Assembly: GCA_964503685.1 (NCBI GenBank)
Contig: CAZDAW010000043.1
Coordinates: forward strand, 1 to 26,516
DNA: 26,516 nt
Reading direction: 5' to 3'
Source: CAZDAW01 sp964503685
Lineage (GTDB): Bacteria > Chloroflexota > Anaerolineae > Anaerolineales > Anaerolineaceae
Part shown: piece after piece, positions 24,351 to 26,516 of the stretch
How positions within the stretch are numbered: position 1 is the stretch's first letter
Layout of the letters: every line of letters begins with the position of its first letter
Made by a program: the position numbers and the translations under genes
The notes under the pieces: generated by a model
What the model was told of the DNA's origin: nothing
The model's input: only the letters and a program-made list of their open reading frames with translations
Databases searched by the model: none

Positions 24351-24998
24351 TCAGGCAACTTTTGCGCCGCAATCAGCGCAGAATTTTGCTCCGGGCTGGA
24401 GTTTTGCTCCGCATTGGGTGCAGTGAGAGGCCGTCTTTAACGCAGTTCCGCAATTTGGGCAAAATTTTGCATTGCTCGCGAGTGGGGCTTCACATTTCGG
24501 GCAGCTTGCCTGAATCGTTTCTCGCCAATTACCTTCGGCTAATTTTTTATCTTCTTCAGCCATACTCGCGTGCGCCCAAACTTCTTCGACGGAGCGGCTG
24601 GCCTGCGCGGCAGACATTTCGACGCCTAAATCGGGGGCACAATTTTTGCATAAACCGCGTTTTGAATTCCAACAATTTTTGCGGCAAACCCAGCTTTGAC
24701 AGCGGGGGCATTGAATGAAATCGGGTCTTAATTCGGCAATGGCTCTCTCGAATGCTTCGTCATGTGCTTTTTGCCAGGCAGCTGAACGTACACGCTCACT
24801 GATATCTGCGGCTGTCCCAAAAAAACCACCGAACAGTGAATTGGCTGCATCTAATGCACCGGATACTGCGCCTGTTACGGATGATTGAAATCGGGTACGG
24901 GTACCAACTCCGCAGCGGTCGCAAATGAATTCAAATTGAAAACCATTGTCTGTACTGAGATCATTGTAATTGCTGACAAATTCGATTTTACTGCCCAT
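24351..24998 (-). CDS. Multi-zinc-ribbon protein of unknown function
   Basis: From the ATG at 24998 (GGAGGT 10 bases upstream; a TTG start at 25016 would overlap that site) the protein has 215 residues. It carries several CxxC pairs: C26/C29; C97/C100/C105/C109/C117/C120; C166/C169/C180/C183; C193/C196/C207/C210. The last two sets are tandem zinc-ribbon 'CPxC..FCPxCG' modules (AKFCPNCG and AKFCADCG). Between the first and second group lies a Gly/Ala-rich helix SGALDAANSLFGGFFGTAADISE (about 46-68), possibly membrane-interacting. Such zinc-ribbon proteins are often scaffolds or RNA/protein binders; no enzyme motif is visible. It is divergent from padR and convergent with the lipoprotein gene (13-base gap). 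Confidence 0.8.
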   Translation of the reverse strand: MGSKIEFVSNYNDLSTDNGFQFEFICDRCGVGTRTRFQSSVTGAVSGALDAANSLFGGFFGTAADISERVRSAAWQKAHDEAFERAIAELRPDFIQCPRCQSWVCRKNCWNSKRGLCKNCAPDLGVEMSAAQASRSVEEVWAHASMAEEDKKLAEGNWRETIQASCPKCEAPLASNAKFCPNCGTALKTASHCTQCGAKLQPGAKFCADCGAKVA

Positions 24999-25044
24999 TA
25001 TTATGAGTACCTCCAAATATAAGAATTGTTAAAGAGTGTTATTT

Positions 25045-25050
25045 ATTATA
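25045..25050 (-). promoter_or_regulatory. -10 box for the zinc-ribbon gene
   Basis: Minus-strand TATAAT, 46 bases upstream of the zinc-ribbon ATG, with an inverted 5-base repeat GTGTT/AACAC (25036-25040 and 25052-25056) flanking it. No strong -35 was seen. It lies back-to-back with the padR promoter. Confidence 0.4.
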
Positions 25051-25096
25051 CAACACTGCCTTTCCTATTGGCTATTTGTGAAAATCTTAAAATTTC

Positions 25097-25125
25097 TTGA
25101 CAGGATGTCAAAACAGTGATATTCT
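25097..25125 (+). promoter_or_regulatory. padR promoter with overlapping palindromes
   Basis: TTGACA (25097-25102), a 17-base spacer and TATTCT (25120-25125) form a good sigma70 promoter. TTGACA-GGA-TGTCAA (25097-25111) is a palindrome over the -35. The transcription start is expected near 25132, giving a leader of about 30 bases before the padR ATG at 25164. Confidence 0.7.
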
Positions 25126-25155
25126 AATATTAGAATAATCTATTGTTAGAATAAT
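25120..25155. promoter_or_regulatory. Operator-like palindrome and repeat at the padR promoter
   Basis: An 18-base perfect palindrome (two 9-base arms, TATTCTAAT and ATTAGAATA, 25120-25137) overlaps the -10 box. Its half TTAGAATAAT (25130-25139) is repeated at 25146-25155, 16 bases later. The position suits autorepression by the PadR protein encoded 9 bases downstream; other regulators are possible. Confidence 0.6.
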
Positions 25156-25163
25156 GTAAAATC

Positions 25164-25712
25164 ATGACAGTATCTCTCGAAATGACCGATGTGGAAATGG
25201 CAATTTTAGGTCTGGTGGCGGAAGGCCCAAAGTATGGCTATCAAATTGAAGGGGATATTGAACGGCGCGGTATGCGCGAATGGACGGAGATCGGGTTTTC
25301 TTCGATCTATTATGTGTTGAATAAACTGGAAAAACAAAACTGGTTATCCAGCGAAATGCGCACTGAAGGAAATCGTCCGGCGCGTAAGATCTATTCGGCA
25401 ACCTCGTCAGGAATGCAGGCTTTGCGAAGCGCGGTAAAGGCCTGCCTTTCGCAGCCGCGTTTGCGCAGCGGAGATTTTGATCTGGCGTTGGCCAATCTGG
25501 CCGTCCTCTCGAAGGATGAGATCGTAACCGGATTGCAATCTTATCGGGCCATGTTGGTCGAACGGTTGGCGCAGGTTAAAGCAAAATGGAAATCAGACCG
25601 GCAGCTTGGACTGCCTCCTCACATTGATCGTTTATTTGAGCATAGCGTCATGCGTTTATCCAGTGAATTGGATTGGGTGAGTCGATATCTCGACGAATTT
25701 GAAGGAGTTTGA
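25164..25712 (+). CDS. PadR-family transcriptional regulator
   Basis: 182 residues. The N-terminal winged helix-turn-helix (about 7-85) has the PadR signature: EMAILGLVAEGPKYGYQIEGDIERRG, then FSSIYYVLNKLEKQNWLSSE and RPARKIYSATSSGMQAL. The C-terminal part (about 90-182) is a helical dimerisation and ligand domain (Vir-type PadR). PadR proteins repress detoxification, multidrug-transporter or stress genes and are released by ligand binding. Its promoter carries operator-like palindromes. The stop overlaps the next gene's start (TGATG at 25710-25714), so the GyrI-like gene is co-translated and likely part of the same response. Confidence 0.92.
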   Translation: MTVSLEMTDVEMAILGLVAEGPKYGYQIEGDIERRGMREWTEIGFSSIYYVLNKLEKQNWLSSEMRTEGNRPARKIYSATSSGMQALRSAVKACLSQPRLRSGDFDLALANLAVLSKDEIVTGLQSYRAMLVERLAQVKAKWKSDRQLGLPPHIDRLFEHSVMRLSSELDWVSRYLDEFEGV

Positions 25713-26332
25713 TGGCAGACAAAATTGATTTCACGAAGATGATGAAGGATTTATATGCGCCGTCGTCCAAATCGCCGGTGATTGTGACTGTTCCGAAGCT
25801 GAATTTCCTGATGATTGATGGACACGGCGACCCGAATACCTCGCAGGAATACAAGGCGTCAATAGAAGCATTATTTTCACTTGCTTATGCAATTAAGTTC
25901 GAAGTAAAAAAGAAATTCGGGATTGATTACGGCGTCATGCCGCTGGAAGGACTATGGTGGGTGGAAGATATGACGAAATTCTCTGTTGATGACAAGAGCA
26001 GTTGGGATTGGACGATGATGATGATGCAGCCTGAGTACGTAACGCCCGATCTTGTCGAAGCAATGCGCATGCAGGTCCGCAAGAAAAAGAATCTGGTATT
26101 GCTGTCTGATATTCGATTTGAACCTTACGCCGAAGGCGTTTCTGTTCAGCTTATGCATATCGGGCCGTTTTCAGCAGAAGGGCCGAACATTGCCCGGATG
26201 CATGCTTTTGCCAAAGAAGAGGGTTATGAATTGGCAGGCAAGCATCACGAAATCTATCTGAATGACTTTAGAAAAACTGCCCCTGAAAGACTTAAGACCG
26301 TCTTACGCCAACCCATTCGCAAACAAGCGTGA
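25712..26332 (+). CDS. GyrI-like small-molecule-binding domain protein
   Basis: 206 residues beginning MADKIDFTKMMKDLYAPSSKSPVIVTVPKLNFLMIDGHGDPN, the typical opening of stand-alone GyrI-like (AraC effector-binding fold) proteins. The body shows IKFEVKKKFGIDYGVMPLEGLWW, LSDIRFEPYAEGVSVQLMHIGPFSAEGPNIARMHAFAKEEGYELAGKHHEIYLNDFRKTAPERLKTVLRQPI, all family-typical. Such proteins bind or possibly hydrolyse cyclopropanoid or hydrophobic compounds, and stand-alone members are often beside MarR or PadR regulators. The ATG at 25712 overlaps the padR stop and follows GGAG by 5 bases. No catalytic residue can be proved by eye. Confidence 0.82.
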   Translation: MADKIDFTKMMKDLYAPSSKSPVIVTVPKLNFLMIDGHGDPNTSQEYKASIEALFSLAYAIKFEVKKKFGIDYGVMPLEGLWWVEDMTKFSVDDKSSWDWTMMMMQPEYVTPDLVEAMRMQVRKKKNLVLLSDIRFEPYAEGVSVQLMHIGPFSAEGPNIARMHAFAKEEGYELAGKHHEIYLNDFRKTAPERLKTVLRQPIRKQA

Positions 26333-26386
26333 AGGCTTTTTTATGAATATTTATTCGTCAGGAACATATTGCAAAAAGGATGTTGA

Positions 26387-26516
26387 ATGAAACCTGAAAG
26401 GAATTTTCAAACGCTGCCTGGTTTTCAGGCGTTGGATGGCTGCAATTGTCTCATGTCATCGTTCAGGCGGATCTGTGTATTCAATAAAATTTCTCTATCG
26501 GAGGAAATGATCTTTG
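26387..26516 (+). CDS. BtrH N-terminal-domain protein, partial (runs off right edge)
   Basis: An open frame begins at ATG 26387, with AAGGA about 8 bases upstream, and reads without a stop to the window end (43 codons). The product starts MKPERNFQTLPGFQALDGCN and then CLMSSFRRICVFNKISLSEEMIF. The spacing LPGF-x4-DG-x-x-C followed by SLSEEMIF matches the N-terminus of BtrH-like proteins (butirosin biosynthesis protein H, N-terminal), where a conserved Cys begins a papain-like acyltransferase or peptidase core. The expected GLGSG motif lies beyond the edge. It follows the GyrI-like gene by 54 bases and may be in the same operon. Family match is moderately sure from the short segment; function is unproven. 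Confidence 0.6.
   Translation, partial: MKPERNFQTLPGFQALDGCNCLMSSFRRICVFNKISLSEEMIF

Overview
This window looks like chromosomal DNA from a bacterium of the phylum Chloroflexota, probably Anaerolineae. That is an inference from gene content: a Roadblock/V4R protein pair, a DUF2207 membrane protein, a kinase fused to an SUMF1-like domain, a two-subunit 2-oxoacid:ferredoxin oxidoreductase and a GPH-family transporter. No rRNA or other marker gene is present to fix the taxonomy. The lifestyle suggested is a fermentative or amino-acid-using anaerobe. I found no tRNA, rRNA, CRISPR array, insertion sequence or prophage. Coding density is high and no gene-free stretch reaches 300 bases.

Layout. 1-1201 (minus): a broken CpaF-type ATPase fragment running off the left edge, then a V4R-domain protein and a Roadblock/LC7 protein. 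1330-5913: a VanZ-like membrane protein (minus), a TatA-type translocase subunit (plus), a DUF2207 membrane protein (plus) and a YyaL-type thioredoxin-domain protein (minus). 6068-9751 (plus): a FadR-type regulator followed by korA and korB, behind a strong sigma70-like promoter that overlaps a near-perfect inverted repeat. 9855-11561 (minus): a kinase-SUMF1 fusion whose HRD aspartate is replaced by asparagine. 11740-17268 (minus): a CoA-transferase, pyruvate kinase, a GNAT-like protein and a GPH symporter, ending in a clear intrinsic terminator. 17359-19618 (minus): argF-rocD with its own promoter and terminator. 19688-22093 (plus): a two-component pair, consisting of a receiver-GAF-kinase and a winged-helix response regulator. 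22240-24337 (plus): nitroreductase, uppP and a PstS-like lipoprotein. 24351-24998 (minus): a multi-zinc-ribbon protein. 25097-26516 (plus): a PadR regulator, a GyrI-like protein and the start of a BtrH-like protein cut by the right edge.

How they fit together. KorAB, pyruvate kinase, the CoA-transferase, OTC and ornithine aminotransferase together describe central carbon and amino-acid metabolism that feeds on or produces 2-oxoacids, acyl-CoA and reduced ferredoxin. The most interesting points are regulatory or structural: the operator-like palindromes at the fadR-kor and padR promoters, the likely catalytically impaired kinase-SUMF1 fusion, the truncated ATPase beside the Roadblock/V4R pair, and the PadR-GyrI-BtrH module. 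No wholly new system can be claimed from sequence reading alone.
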